From positions 1 through 22,812 of the forward strand of contig CADBPA010000233.1 in NCBI GenBank assembly GCA_902796505.1: 22,812 nucleotides of DNA, read 5' to 3'. The notes below the pieces were generated by a model. It saw only the letters and a program-made list of their open reading frames with translations. It made no database searches and was not told the DNA's origin. A program made the position numbers and the translations under genes. Positions 1 through 7,500 of the stretch are shown one piece after another; the first letter of the stretch is position 1; each line of letters begins with the position of its first letter. This DNA comes from an uncultured Ruminococcus sp. (GTDB lineage Bacteria > Bacillota > Clostridia > Oscillospirales > CAG-272).

Positions 1-230
1 AAGGAATCGAAAAAGAGTTCGTGCGCCGCGATCTGCGCCGAAAGGTCTGCCGCCTCTTTTGCGATCTCCCTTTCGATCGGAAGTTTTCCGATCTGCCGGT
101 GATTCTTCCCGTCGAGGCGCGGCTCGCTCTCCCTGAGGATCGAAAAACGCAATTTCAAAAGATCGAGATATTCTTTGTGTTCCCGGATGCTCTCCCCGGA
201 AAGAAACGCCGCCATCCCCATGTCGTCCAT
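1..230 (-). CDS. Partial CDS, probable Fe/Mn superoxide dismutase family (N-terminal part)
   Basis: Only the first 76 codons lie in the window; the reading frame runs open off the left edge. The start is the ATG at 230-228, preceded by GGAGGT at 237-242 with six bases of spacing. The visible protein has a basic, helical N-terminus (ESIREHKEYLDLLKLR), a linker containing GKNHRQIGKLPIEREI, and then AAHELFFDSF. The first helix with its His and the later H-E-L-[FY]-F segment resemble the first helical hairpin of Fe/Mn superoxide dismutases, where two of the four metal ligands sit. That is by-eye recognition, and the C-terminal D-x-W-E-H motif is outside the window. If correct, it converts superoxide to peroxide and oxygen in the cytoplasm. 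It follows hslO, another oxidative-stress gene, 58 bases downstream, but a terminator lies between them. It could instead be an unrelated helical protein. Confidence 0.42.
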   Translation of the reverse strand, partial: MDDMGMAAFLSGESIREHKEYLDLLKLRFSILRESEPRLDGKNHRQIGKLPIEREIAKEAADLSAQIAAHELFFDS

Positions 231-243
231 CCTGATACCTCCG

Positions 244-280
244 AAAAAAATCCTTCCGTACAAAGGCTATGCACGGAAGG
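244..280 (-). terminator. Intrinsic terminator after hslO
   Basis: An inverted repeat with perfect 8-base arms (252-259 and 273-280) is followed on the minus strand by seven T residues (244-250). It lies just past the hslO stop codon and probably ends the transcript that begins at 7407. The T-run is only one base from the ribosome binding site of the next gene, so that gene depends on read-through or on a promoter not seen here. Confidence 0.8.
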
Positions 281-288
281 CGATTTTG

Positions 289-1191
289 TTATTTGCCGAG
301 CAGGTCCCGCTCGGTGAAGGTATATTCACTGTTGCAGAAACGGCAGACTGCGGTCAGTTCGCGCGGCTTGCCTTCGGCCTCCTGCTCGTCAAGAAGCGAT
401 GCGAGTTCTTTTTTACCGAGTCCGAGCATCTTTTTGTGCATCCGCTCGCGCGAACAATCGCAAAGATAGGCGGTCTCCAGCTCGTCGTAAGGATCCCATT
501 CGATCCCCTCCATAATGAGATCGGCGACCTCACGCGGCGTCAGCCCCCGGTCAAAAAGCGCGGAGACGTTGGCGACGGCAGGGGTATTGTCCTCGATCTT
601 GCGGACGGTCTCTTCATCGGGATACGGCATCAGCTGAACGAGGACGCCGCCCGCCGCCTTGCAGGTGTAGTCGGTATCGACCAGAACGCCGAGCGAAAGC
701 AGCGTCGGCACCTGTTCGCTTTTGGCGAAATAGGTCGCGATATCCTCGGCGATCTCTCCGGTCACGATCTCGATCGTCCCGGTCTGCGGATCGCCGGCGT
801 CCGAGATGTCCTTCAGCACCGAAAGAGTACCGGCGCCGACCGCCGCGCCGACGTCGAGCTTTCCGTTCGGTTTTCTCGGAGGATCGGCGAGCGGATTCTG
901 GATATAGCCTTTGACGTTTCCGAAGTAATCTCCGACGGCGATGATCTTGCCGGCGTCTCCGTCGCCGTTGAAGGCGATCGTCACGCTGTCGCCCTTCCAC
1001 GGCAGGATCGAGCCGATCATCGAAGCGGCGGTCAGGGAGCGGCCGAGAGCGGCGGTCGCGGTCGGGGCGGTCTTGTGGCGGCGGATCATTTCGTTGACGA
1101 TCTCGCGCGAGTCGATGACCAGAACGCGCGCCGAGCCGTCCCTCGTCATACCGCGCAGAAGTTTTGAATACTTGATTTCCTGTTTTTCCAT
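289..1191 (-). CDS. hslO: Hsp33 redox-regulated chaperonin
   Basis: This 300-residue protein has the normal Hsp33 length. Hsp33 is a cytoplasmic holdase that is inactive when its four C-terminal cysteines bind zinc. It unfolds and binds aggregating proteins when oxidation releases the metal. The signature cysteines are present: CxC at C244/C246 (LCDCSRER) and CxxC at C283/C286 (CRFC). The N-terminal core has the family pattern, including RHKTAPTATAALGR around 38-51 and GDxxGNVKGYIQNP around 87-100. The ATG at 1191 has AAGGA eight bases upstream. It begins 12 bases after the methyltransferase gene and is followed by a strong terminator, so it is the last gene of the transcript starting upstream of the TerB_N/TerB_C gene. 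Its placement ties that cassette to oxidative or unfolding stress, although hslO also occurs in many unrelated contexts. Confidence 0.97.
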   Translation of the reverse strand: MEKQEIKYSKLLRGMTRDGSARVLVIDSREIVNEMIRRHKTAPTATAALGRSLTAASMIGSILPWKGDSVTIAFNGDGDAGKIIAVGDYFGNVKGYIQNPLADPPRKPNGKLDVGAAVGAGTLSVLKDISDAGDPQTGTIEIVTGEIAEDIATYFAKSEQVPTLLSLGVLVDTDYTCKAAGGVLVQLMPYPDEETVRKIEDNTPAVANVSALFDRGLTPREVADLIMEGIEWDPYDELETAYLCDCSRERMHKKMLGLGKKELASLLDEQEAEGKPRELTAVCRFCNSEYTFTERDLLGK

Positions 1192-1203
1192 TCGGGTATC
1201 CTT

Positions 1204-1998
1204 CTATTCTGATTTGATTTCGTTTGGAAGCGCCGGCGCGGGCTTCTTGCACCGCGCGGCGATATAGAGGCGAAGATCGCCGTCATCCCCTTCCTCAAAG
1301 GAGAGATTGCGGTACGCGCCGAGAAACTCAAAGCCGCATTCGGCAAGCGCGCGGCGCAACTGCCGCAAAGAATAGGCGCGTTCGGTCTGCACCTCATCCT
1401 GCCGCGTATAGCTTCCGTCGGCCTTCTCGGAAAAAAGGGTGATGTAAAAATCGCAAAGACCGCTTTTCGGCCGGTAATCGTTCTGCCAGGAGCAGAAAAC
1501 TCCGTCCTCTTCAAAGGCGTAACAGCGATCGCCGTAGACGCTGGAGAATTTCTCTTTCGTATTGACGTCGAAGAGGAAAAGCCCGTCCGGGATGAGATAA
1601 TTATGCACAAGCGAGAAGGTTTTCAAAAGATCCCCCCGCCCGGTCAGATGATTGACCGAATCCAGGCAGCAGACGCAGGCGTCCACCGTTCCGTAGAGTT
1701 CAAATTCCCGCGCGTCCTGGCAGAGCCAGAGGACCGGGTGCGGCAGAGAAAGTTTTTCTTCGGTCTCCCGCGCGACGTTGAGCATTTCGGGCGAATAGTC
1801 CACGCCGGTCATATCGTAACCGCGCCGGGCGAGCTCAAAGGTCATTTTTCCGGTTCCGCAGCAGAGATCCAGCACAAGCTCCGGTCTTCCCTGCGTGCAG
1901 AAACGGCGGAAGTTTTCTTCGACGTAATCTCCCCACGCCGTATAATCCGCGTCGCCGTTGAAGCGATCGTAAAACTTTGCAAGCAGATCGTAGATCAT
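1204..1998 (-). CDS. Class I SAM-dependent methyltransferase
   Basis: The 264-residue product has a Rossmann-type SAM-binding fold. Motif I is VLDLCCGTG at 42-50, the acidic residue that contacts the SAM ribose is D67 in TGVDYSPEML, and post-motif segments follow near 108-120 (DACVCCLDSVNHL). The family methylates small molecules, RNA or proteins in the cytoplasm. No DPPY/NPPY catalytic motif and no target-recognition domain are visible, so it is not an evident DNA methylase. The N-terminus (YDLLAKFYDRFNGDADYTAW) is typical of small-molecule-type methyltransferases common in Clostridia. Its ATG overlaps the helicase stop codon (ATGA) and its GGAGGT lies inside the helicase gene, so translation is coupled. 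This position raises the possibility that it works with the helicase cassette, but it may simply be a passenger of the operon. The substrate is unknown. Confidence 0.88.
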   Translation of the reverse strand: MIYDLLAKFYDRFNGDADYTAWGDYVEENFRRFCTQGRPELVLDLCCGTGKMTFELARRGYDMTGVDYSPEMLNVARETEEKLSLPHPVLWLCQDAREFELYGTVDACVCCLDSVNHLTGRGDLLKTFSLVHNYLIPDGLFLFDVNTKEKFSSVYGDRCYAFEEDGVFCSWQNDYRPKSGLCDFYITLFSEKADGSYTRQDEVQTERAYSLRQLRRALAECGFEFLGAYRNLSFEEGDDGDLRLYIAARCKKPAPALPNEIKSE

Positions 1999-4250
1999 GG
2001 CATACCTCCGGGATTTTCATATAAAAACCGTTCCAGCACCTCGTCGGCGCGCAGCCTGTCCTTCGCGTAGGCGAGGCGAAGCAGTTCGGGCGGCAGAACG
2101 TCGTCGTATTTATCGAATACCGGGCATTCCGCGTCCGCGACCAGCCGCTCGGTATCCAGCCCGTCCCGTTCGAGGATCGCGGAGAGCGCGGAGAGGAAAT
2201 TCCGCCCGGCGTCGCCCTTCGCCTTGAAGGTGATGTAGCAGCATCCTTCGCTCTGAATATCCGAGATGCCGAGCTCGCCGGCGTATTTCTGCATCACGCG
2301 GCGGATCGTCCGGAAGGAGCGCGTTCCGAGCCACGGAAACAGAACGTAGCTCTGGCCGCCGAGAAAGACGAGAAGTTTTTCGTCCATATGGGCGTTTTTG
2401 GCAACGCGGCGGGCGTTTTCGAGCCTTGCCTGCGCGTTTTCGCCGAGAAAGGCGTAATGCTTGCCGTTAAAAAGAACGTCGCGCATCGCAAGAAGAAGTT
2501 TCGTGTGGATCTCGCCGCTGTCGCCGGGCCAGGAGATCTCCATCTTTCCGTCCACCGATTTGACGAAGATCAGCTTCCGCACGACGTCGACCTCCAGCAC
2601 CTCCCAGACGCGTCCGGCAAGCGCAAAGCGGTCGCCTACCGGAGGCGGCGTCGTGATCGTTCCGATCTCCTCGCTTTCACAGCGGACGGTGAAGTCCTCG
2701 CTGTCTTTGAACACGGCGTAAAACTTGAAGTTTCCGATCAGCCGCTCGCCTTTCAGCCCGACGATCAGGCTCTTCTCCTCGGTCATCTCGATATAATCGT
2801 CGTTGATCATCGAGAGCAGGAGCGATCGATAAACTTCCCTTCCGATCGGTGCGAGCGGAGGGAGCGAAAGAACGCGCTCGGCAAGCTGCTTCGCCGTCAG
2901 CTCGCCGGAAGAGGCGAGGATCGAGAGCGTTTGATGAAACGCGAGGCTGAGCGGCATTTTGCGCAGGTGGGGCGGCTCGATGAATCGCTCCGAGGCGTAC
3001 AACTCGATGATGCCGATACCGCGCAGAAGTTCCCACGGAATGATTTGCGGCAAGGGGGCGTTCGGCAGGGGCGTATCCTCTCGGTAGACCATGATCATCT
3101 CCGGCGGATCGCCCCGGCGGCCGGATCTGCCGAGCCTTTGCAGAAAGCCCGAAACGGTGGTCGGCGCACCCATCTGGGCAACGCGTTCAAGCCGCCCGAT
3201 GTCGATGCCGAGTTCCAGCGTGACCGTCGCGCAGGTGACGGCGGCGGAGACCTCGCTGTCTTTCATTTTCAGTTCGGCGTCCTCGCGCAGGGACGCCGAA
3301 AGGTTTCCGTGGTGGATCAGGAAGATATCCTTGTCGCCGCGCTTCTTTGCGATCTGGCGCAGCGTCGCCGTCACGTACTCGGTCTCCTCGCGCGAATTGG
3401 AAAATACGAGCGCTTTTCTGCCGTACGCCGCGTCGTAGAGAAATTCATATCCCGGATCGAGTTTTGCATAACCGCCTTTGTCGCGCGGCTCGGCGGTCGA
3501 AAGCGACGGATCCGGCCCCTGCTCTTCGGCGGGATTCTGAATATAGAAATGTTCCAGACCGAGCCGCCATTTGAGCGGCGTTTTCGGAGGGATCGGAGCC
3601 TGCGTTTTCCGCATCGATCCGGCGGAGAGCCAATCCGCGGCAACGCCGAGGTCGCCGACGGTCGCCGAAAGCCCGATCCTGCGCGGATCGGCGGCGATCA
3701 GCCGGGATAATCTTGAAAGTAAACAGATGACCTGATTGCCGCGGTCCGAGCCGATCAGGGCGTGGATCTCGTCAAGGACGATATAGCGCAGGCCGGCAAA
3801 CAGGCGAGGAATATCGTTGGACCGGTTCATCAGCATCGATTCGAGCGATTCCGGCGTGATCTGCAGGATGCCGCTCGGCGCTTTCAGAAGGCGCGTTTTA
3901 TGCGAGGCGGAGACGTCTCCGTGCCAGTGCGTGACCTCGATGCCGGATTGATCCAGAAGTTCGTCCAGCCGCTCGAATTGGTCGTTGATCAGCGATTTCA
4001 GCGGCGCGATATACATCACGGTGATCGAGCCTTCCACCGGCCGTTCGCATAGATCGGCGATGATGGGAAAGAACGCCGCTTCGGTCTTGCCGGAAGCCGT
4101 CGAGGACGAGAGCAGAAGATTGTCCTCGCTCTCGAAGATCACCCGTGCGGCGTCCAGCTGGATCTGCCGCAGCTCTTCCCAGCCGCGGCTGTAAATATAC
4201 TCCCGGATAAAGTCGGGAAAGCGCGAAAAGATTCTGTCCGCTTCTGTCAT
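1995..4250 (-). CDS. Lhr/BrxHI-like superfamily 2 DEAD/DEAH helicase
   Basis: This is a 751-residue ATP-dependent nucleic-acid helicase. Numbering from the chosen start, Walker A is TASGKT (51-56), motif Ib/II includes ITPES and DEIH (160-163), motif III is SAT (195-197), and motif VI is QRLGRSGRRG (371-380). HWHGD (108-112) and the spacing between RecA domains fit the Lhr subgroup, which is also used as BrxHI in some BREX systems. The C-terminal half has a winged-helix-like part and a beta-rich part (around 500-600) similar to the post-helicase core of Lhr proteins. The start at 4250 is preferred because AAAGGG lies seven bases upstream; an ATG at 4256 would place it only about three bases away. 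It follows the ATPase gene by about 20 bases and overlaps the methyltransferase gene by four. It probably unwinds or translocates on nucleic acid for the three-gene system; direction and substrate are unknown. Confidence 0.93.
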   Translation of the reverse strand: MTEADRIFSRFPDFIREYIYSRGWEELRQIQLDAARVIFESEDNLLLSSSTASGKTEAAFFPIIADLCERPVEGSITVMYIAPLKSLINDQFERLDELLDQSGIEVTHWHGDVSASHKTRLLKAPSGILQITPESLESMLMNRSNDIPRLFAGLRYIVLDEIHALIGSDRGNQVICLLSRLSRLIAADPRRIGLSATVGDLGVAADWLSAGSMRKTQAPIPPKTPLKWRLGLEHFYIQNPAEEQGPDPSLSTAEPRDKGGYAKLDPGYEFLYDAAYGRKALVFSNSREETEYVTATLRQIAKKRGDKDIFLIHHGNLSASLREDAELKMKDSEVSAAVTCATVTLELGIDIGRLERVAQMGAPTTVSGFLQRLGRSGRRGDPPEMIMVYREDTPLPNAPLPQIIPWELLRGIGIIELYASERFIEPPHLRKMPLSLAFHQTLSILASSGELTAKQLAERVLSLPPLAPIGREVYRSLLLSMINDDYIEMTEEKSLIVGLKGERLIGNFKFYAVFKDSEDFTVRCESEEIGTITTPPPVGDRFALAGRVWEVLEVDVVRKLIFVKSVDGKMEISWPGDSGEIHTKLLLAMRDVLFNGKHYAFLGENAQARLENARRVAKNAHMDEKLLVFLGGQSYVLFPWLGTRSFRTIRRVMQKYAGELGISDIQSEGCCYITFKAKGDAGRNFLSALSAILERDGLDTERLVADAECPVFDKYDDVLPPELLRLAYAKDRLRADEVLERFLYENPGGMP

Positions 4251-4273
4251 CCGCATACCCTTTCTGCCGTAAA

Positions 4274-5650
4274 TTAAATATCGATATCAAAAATACTTAC
4301 CGCCTTTTTCGCTTGCGGTTCAACGTCCTTCTCTCTTGCGTCCTCCGATTTTTCTCCGCCGGACGAGCGGGCGAGAAGCTCCGCAAAGGTCAGGCCGGGA
4401 TTGTCTTTGAGGATTCCGAGCGCCGTCAGATAATCGCGGATGATCTCGCGCGGGGTGACCATTTCCTCGGCTCCGGCACGGGAGAGCGCGATCTTCATAA
4501 ATTCTTCGATCTGCCCGTCGCTGACCGGAGGCTCCGCGAGATTTTCCCGTTTCATAAACAGCTTGGTCAGCCGTTTGACGAGCGCGAGAAGCTCGTTGTC
4601 CGAAAGGCGGCGCAAACGAATGACCGGCGAGGAAAGATTCTGATATCCGAGTTCGGAATAGCGCGAATCGGCAAGCCGGCTGCGAAGCGCTTCATAGCTG
4701 AAAAGACCGCGCCGGGTGTCCTCGAGAAACTGCGGCGTTCCGCCGAACACCACGCCGAGCGAGGTCGCTTTTCCCTGCAGGGTGTCGTTGAAGATCGCAA
4801 GGAGTTTTTCGTAGTTCGCTTCGCGCGAGATGCGGTTCGGAATTTTATAGAGGTTGACGCATTCGTCGATAAAGAGGATCAGACCGCTGTATCCGAGATG
4901 CACCGAAAGTTTCGAGAACAGTTTGATGAAATCGTACCAGTTATAATCGTCGATCACACCGGCGATCTGGAAGCCGAGCGCGGCTTTCGCCTCGCTCTTG
5001 GTGGCAAATTCACCGCGCAAAAAGCGCAGGCAGGCGCTCTTTTTATCCTCATCGTCTCGCAGCGAGGCGGCGTAGTATTCGCCGAGAACGCGGGCGAAAT
5101 CGAATCCTCCGACGTCGCCTTCCAAGCGGGCGAGCGTTTCATAAACGCGCGCCTTGAGCTCCCGCTCGAATCCCGGATCTTCCGGGAGAATGCCGGAGGC
5201 GGCGATCTCGGTTTTGAGTTTTACAAAGTGCCGGGAAAGAAGCGACGGAAGCGCGCCGCCGTCCGGCGAAGCCTTGCTCGCAAGATGGATCATCAGCTCC
5301 CGATAGGTGGCGAGCCCGGCGCCGTTTCCGGCGGTCAGGCGGCGTTCGGGAGAAAGATCGGCGTCGGCGCAGAGGAAATCCCGGTCGAGCGCGTAGCCGC
5401 GGATCAGTTGGATCAGAAAACTTTTTCCGCTGCCGTACCGCCCGATCAGAAAGCGGCAGAATGCGCCTCCGTCCGCGACGGTATCCAGATTGTCGAGCAG
5501 CGAGGCGATCTCCTCCTTGCGCCCGATGGCAATATACGGCGCGCCGCTTCGCGGAACGACGCCGGCGGCAAGCGAGGACAAAAGCGTATTCAGGATCCGC
5601 TTCGGGATCTTCGGCTCTTCTCCCGCGTTCAAAAACGTTGATTCAGCCAT
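4274..5650 (-). CDS. BREX-type P-loop ATPase (DUF2791, BrxD-like)
   Basis: This is a 458-residue AAA+-like ATPase. It begins with a short leader (PKRILNTLLSSLAAGVVPR) leading to YIAIGRKEEI, then Walker A GRYGSGKS (70-77). Walker B is LILFIDE (257-263), followed by VNLYKI and a sensor-like VVFGGTPQFLED (300-311). The helical C-terminal domain includes VTPREIIRDYL (398-408). The order and the GRYGSGKSF and FIDExxNLYK segments match the BREX ATP-binding domain family, and the length is close to BrxD rather than the much longer BrxC. ATP hydrolysis probably drives assembly or remodelling of a complex on nucleic acid. A charged linker (430-449) ends in an isolated tail, VSIFDIDI. The gene overlaps the TerB_N/TerB_C gene by 22 bases and is about 20 bases from the helicase gene. 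Its ATG has GGAGAT nine bases upstream. The family is recognised by eye; its biochemical role here is inferred. Confidence 0.88.
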   Translation of the reverse strand: MAESTFLNAGEEPKIPKRILNTLLSSLAAGVVPRSGAPYIAIGRKEEIASLLDNLDTVADGGAFCRFLIGRYGSGKSFLIQLIRGYALDRDFLCADADLSPERRLTAGNGAGLATYRELMIHLASKASPDGGALPSLLSRHFVKLKTEIAASGILPEDPGFERELKARVYETLARLEGDVGGFDFARVLGEYYAASLRDDEDKKSACLRFLRGEFATKSEAKAALGFQIAGVIDDYNWYDFIKLFSKLSVHLGYSGLILFIDECVNLYKIPNRISREANYEKLLAIFNDTLQGKATSLGVVFGGTPQFLEDTRRGLFSYEALRSRLADSRYSELGYQNLSSPVIRLRRLSDNELLALVKRLTKLFMKRENLAEPPVSDGQIEEFMKIALSRAGAEEMVTPREIIRDYLTALGILKDNPGLTFAELLARSSGGEKSEDAREKDVEPQAKKAVSIFDIDI

Positions 5651-7365
5651 TCTGTGATCTCCTCTCTGTAATCTTCGATCAGGCGGTAACCGCCGCCGTC
5701 GCCGGGTTCAAGTACGACGTCGCCGATCGCCTCGCCGTCCGAAAAAGCGGTGTTGATCCGCTCGGCAACGGCGTCTGCCGGCAGGGCGAGCCCTGCCGCA
5801 ATATTTTTTTGTTCGGAAAGCGAATTTTCCGCGCAGGCGCGGAGAAAAGCGATCTCCTCCGGCGTGAGGATCTCCTCTTCGCTTTGCGCGGTGTTCCCTT
5901 CCTCGCGCACGTCCTCTTCCGGCTCGTACGGCGCGGCTGTCGTTTCCTGCTGCGGGATCGGTCGCTCTGCGCTCTGCTCTGCCGGGGCGGATTCGTCCGC
6001 ATTCTCTTCTACCAGACGCGCGGTCGTCTCCCAGGAAGATCGCTCGATCTCCTCGGCGTTCAGGATGGAAAGCTCCTCCTCCGGCGCGTCATAGCGCCGC
6101 TCGTATGCCGGAAGAAGCGCGCGCTTGCGCTCCTTTTCCATTTTTTCAAACGCGGAAGCGAAATACGCGTCAATGACCTCGCGGAAGCGATCCGGAAGAT
6201 CCTTCACGCCGAGCCTGCTTTTCACCGAGAGCAGGGCGCGGATCTTATTTTCAATATAACGTACTGCCGCCGTCACGGCACGGCGAAGCGCGATCGCCTG
6301 CGAAAGCGGATAGTACTCGATCTCCATGCGGCACTTGACCTTCATGGTACAAACGCTGTTCTGAAAGGCGTTTCGCTTGTCCGTGACCGCGCGGCCGTTG
6401 CCTTCCATCAGGAATCCTTCGCTTCGGATCTCATGGATCAAGAGCGCGAGCGCCGCCGTCATATGCGCATGATAGATTTCTTTTTCTTCCCCTGCGGCGT
6501 AGCGGCTGCTTCTCCAATCGTAATCCGAAAGGTAAGAAGTCAACGCAAAGGCGCCGGCTTCTCCGCTCCCGGAAAAATCCGCGAGATAAAACTCCCGGAT
6601 CGGCGCTTCGGCGAGGACCGACGGCAGAAAATCCGCGATCCTCTCCGTCGGACAGGCGAGGCGGTAAAAAAGGCAGTAATCCTGGATCGTTCCGGCAAAA
6701 TAATGGTCGAGATGCGGTATGCTGTCCCGGTAAGCCGCCCAGACGTCGCAGAGCATTCCGAGCCCCTCTTCCGGAGCGATCTTGTCCGGCAGATTCAGGA
6801 TCTCAAAACAGTAAAGCAAAACGTAAGACCGCTCGGTCGGCAGGTATTTTCTCTTTCGCACGCAGTCGCGCCAATAAAAATAGTAAGCCTTCTGCGAGGC
6901 GTCGAGCTGCGCGTACTGCGGCATATAGGAGTAAAACGGAACGAATTCGCAGGGCTTCGCCGGATAATCGTAAAAATTCAGCGCGCTTTTTCGGAATACG
7001 TCGTAAAAATCAAAGCGATCGGCATAGCGACGGATCGTGACCTTACGTAAAAACGGATGCCCCTGCGGACGGTAACTCTCCTCGCTTTCCTCTCCTCGCA
7101 CAGCGTCCGGCAGGATCGTGATCTTCCGCTCTTCCTCCGGCGTGCGCGCTTCCCCGGACGAGACGCTCCGTGCGTTGGTCTTTTCGGGAATGCGGACCTC
7201 GGAAACCTTTTCTTTGGTGGAAAACGGCCGCATCGCGGGCGTGTAGGAACGCTTTTTGGGAAGCAGTTTTTCAAGATCCCAGAAACTGTCCTTTTCCGCA
7301 TCTCTGCCGCTGCGATCGCCGCTTTCGGCGTACTTCGGGAAAAAGTCTTTCTCGTCGTTCGGCAT
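5629..7365 (-). CDS. TerB_N / TerB_C domain protein
   Basis: The 578-residue product has a charged, probably disordered N-terminus (1-100). A TerB_N-like domain follows at about 105-250, with YMPQYAQLDASQKAYYFYWR (147-166) and the SYVLLYCFEILNL segment (180-192). A helical middle region of unknown type spans about 250-450, then an acidic low-complexity linker (452-498). A TerB_C-like domain ends the protein at about 499-572, with INTAFSDGEAIGD (537-549) and YREEITEWL. TerB_N and TerB_C flank the metal-binding TerB core in some stress-response proteins analysed computationally by the Aravind group; no convincing TerB core is visible between them here. It is the first gene after a perfect promoter, with AAGGAGG ahead of its ATG, and precedes the ATPase and helicase. 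A scaffold or sensor role is an inference. The usual database label of tellurite resistance should not be taken literally. Confidence 0.82.
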   Translation of the reverse strand: MPNDEKDFFPKYAESGDRSGRDAEKDSFWDLEKLLPKKRSYTPAMRPFSTKEKVSEVRIPEKTNARSVSSGEARTPEEERKITILPDAVRGEESEESYRPQGHPFLRKVTIRRYADRFDFYDVFRKSALNFYDYPAKPCEFVPFYSYMPQYAQLDASQKAYYFYWRDCVRKRKYLPTERSYVLLYCFEILNLPDKIAPEEGLGMLCDVWAAYRDSIPHLDHYFAGTIQDYCLFYRLACPTERIADFLPSVLAEAPIREFYLADFSGSGEAGAFALTSYLSDYDWRSSRYAAGEEKEIYHAHMTAALALLIHEIRSEGFLMEGNGRAVTDKRNAFQNSVCTMKVKCRMEIEYYPLSQAIALRRAVTAAVRYIENKIRALLSVKSRLGVKDLPDRFREVIDAYFASAFEKMEKERKRALLPAYERRYDAPEEELSILNAEEIERSSWETTARLVEENADESAPAEQSAERPIPQQETTAAPYEPEEDVREEGNTAQSEEEILTPEEIAFLRACAENSLSEQKNIAAGLALPADAVAERINTAFSDGEAIGDVVLEPGDGGGYRLIEDYREEITEWLNQRF

Positions 7366-7406
7366 CCGGCGTTCCTCCTTCTTTTTGCTTATGATGGTAT
7401 TTTTTA

Positions 7407-7435
7407 ATTATAGCAAAGAAATCGCTCCTTGTCAA
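7407..7435 (-). promoter_or_regulatory. Consensus sigma-A promoter for the TerB/ATPase/helicase operon
   Basis: On the minus strand TTGACA (7430-7435) and TATAAT (7407-7412) are separated by exactly 17 bases. All twelve hexamer positions match the sigma-70/sigma-A consensus. It lies 42 bases upstream of the TerB_N/TerB_C start codon and downstream of the ispE terminator, so the cassette has its own, apparently strong promoter. No palindrome that would suggest an operator was seen next to it. Confidence 0.88.
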
Positions 7436-7456
7436 TCGTTTCGGCAAAAAATAAGC

Positions 7457-7484
7457 AAAAAAATCGGCCGCAAAAAGCGACCGA
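7457..7484 (-). terminator. Intrinsic terminator after ispE
   Basis: Read on the minus strand, arms at 7477-7484 and 7464-7471 form an 8-base-pair stem with one G-T wobble and a five-base loop. Seven T residues follow at 7457-7463. A smaller hairpin (ACCGAA/TTCGGT) precedes it. It separates ispE from the promoter of the next operon. Confidence 0.8.
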
Positions 7485-7500
7485 AGTATTTCGGTGAGGA

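Noticed and set aside
175..1167. Long plus-strand reading frame antisense to hslO
   Set aside because: It mirrors the codon pattern of the well-supported Hsp33 gene; its protein is Arg/Asp-rich with no recognisable motif. Similar antisense frames over 2388-3710, 4313-5641 and 5461-7050 were rejected for the same reason.
1204..7365. A complete BREX or restriction-modification system
   Set aside because: No PglX-type or DPPY/NPPY DNA methylase, no PglZ-type phosphatase, no BrxC-sized ATPase and no nuclease are present; the methyltransferase is of the small class I type without a target-recognition domain.
5629..7365. Tellurite resistance operon
   Set aside because: No TerC, TerD/TerZ-type or TerA proteins are present. 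Only the TerB_N/TerB_C domains recall the ter name, and they occur widely outside tellurite resistance.
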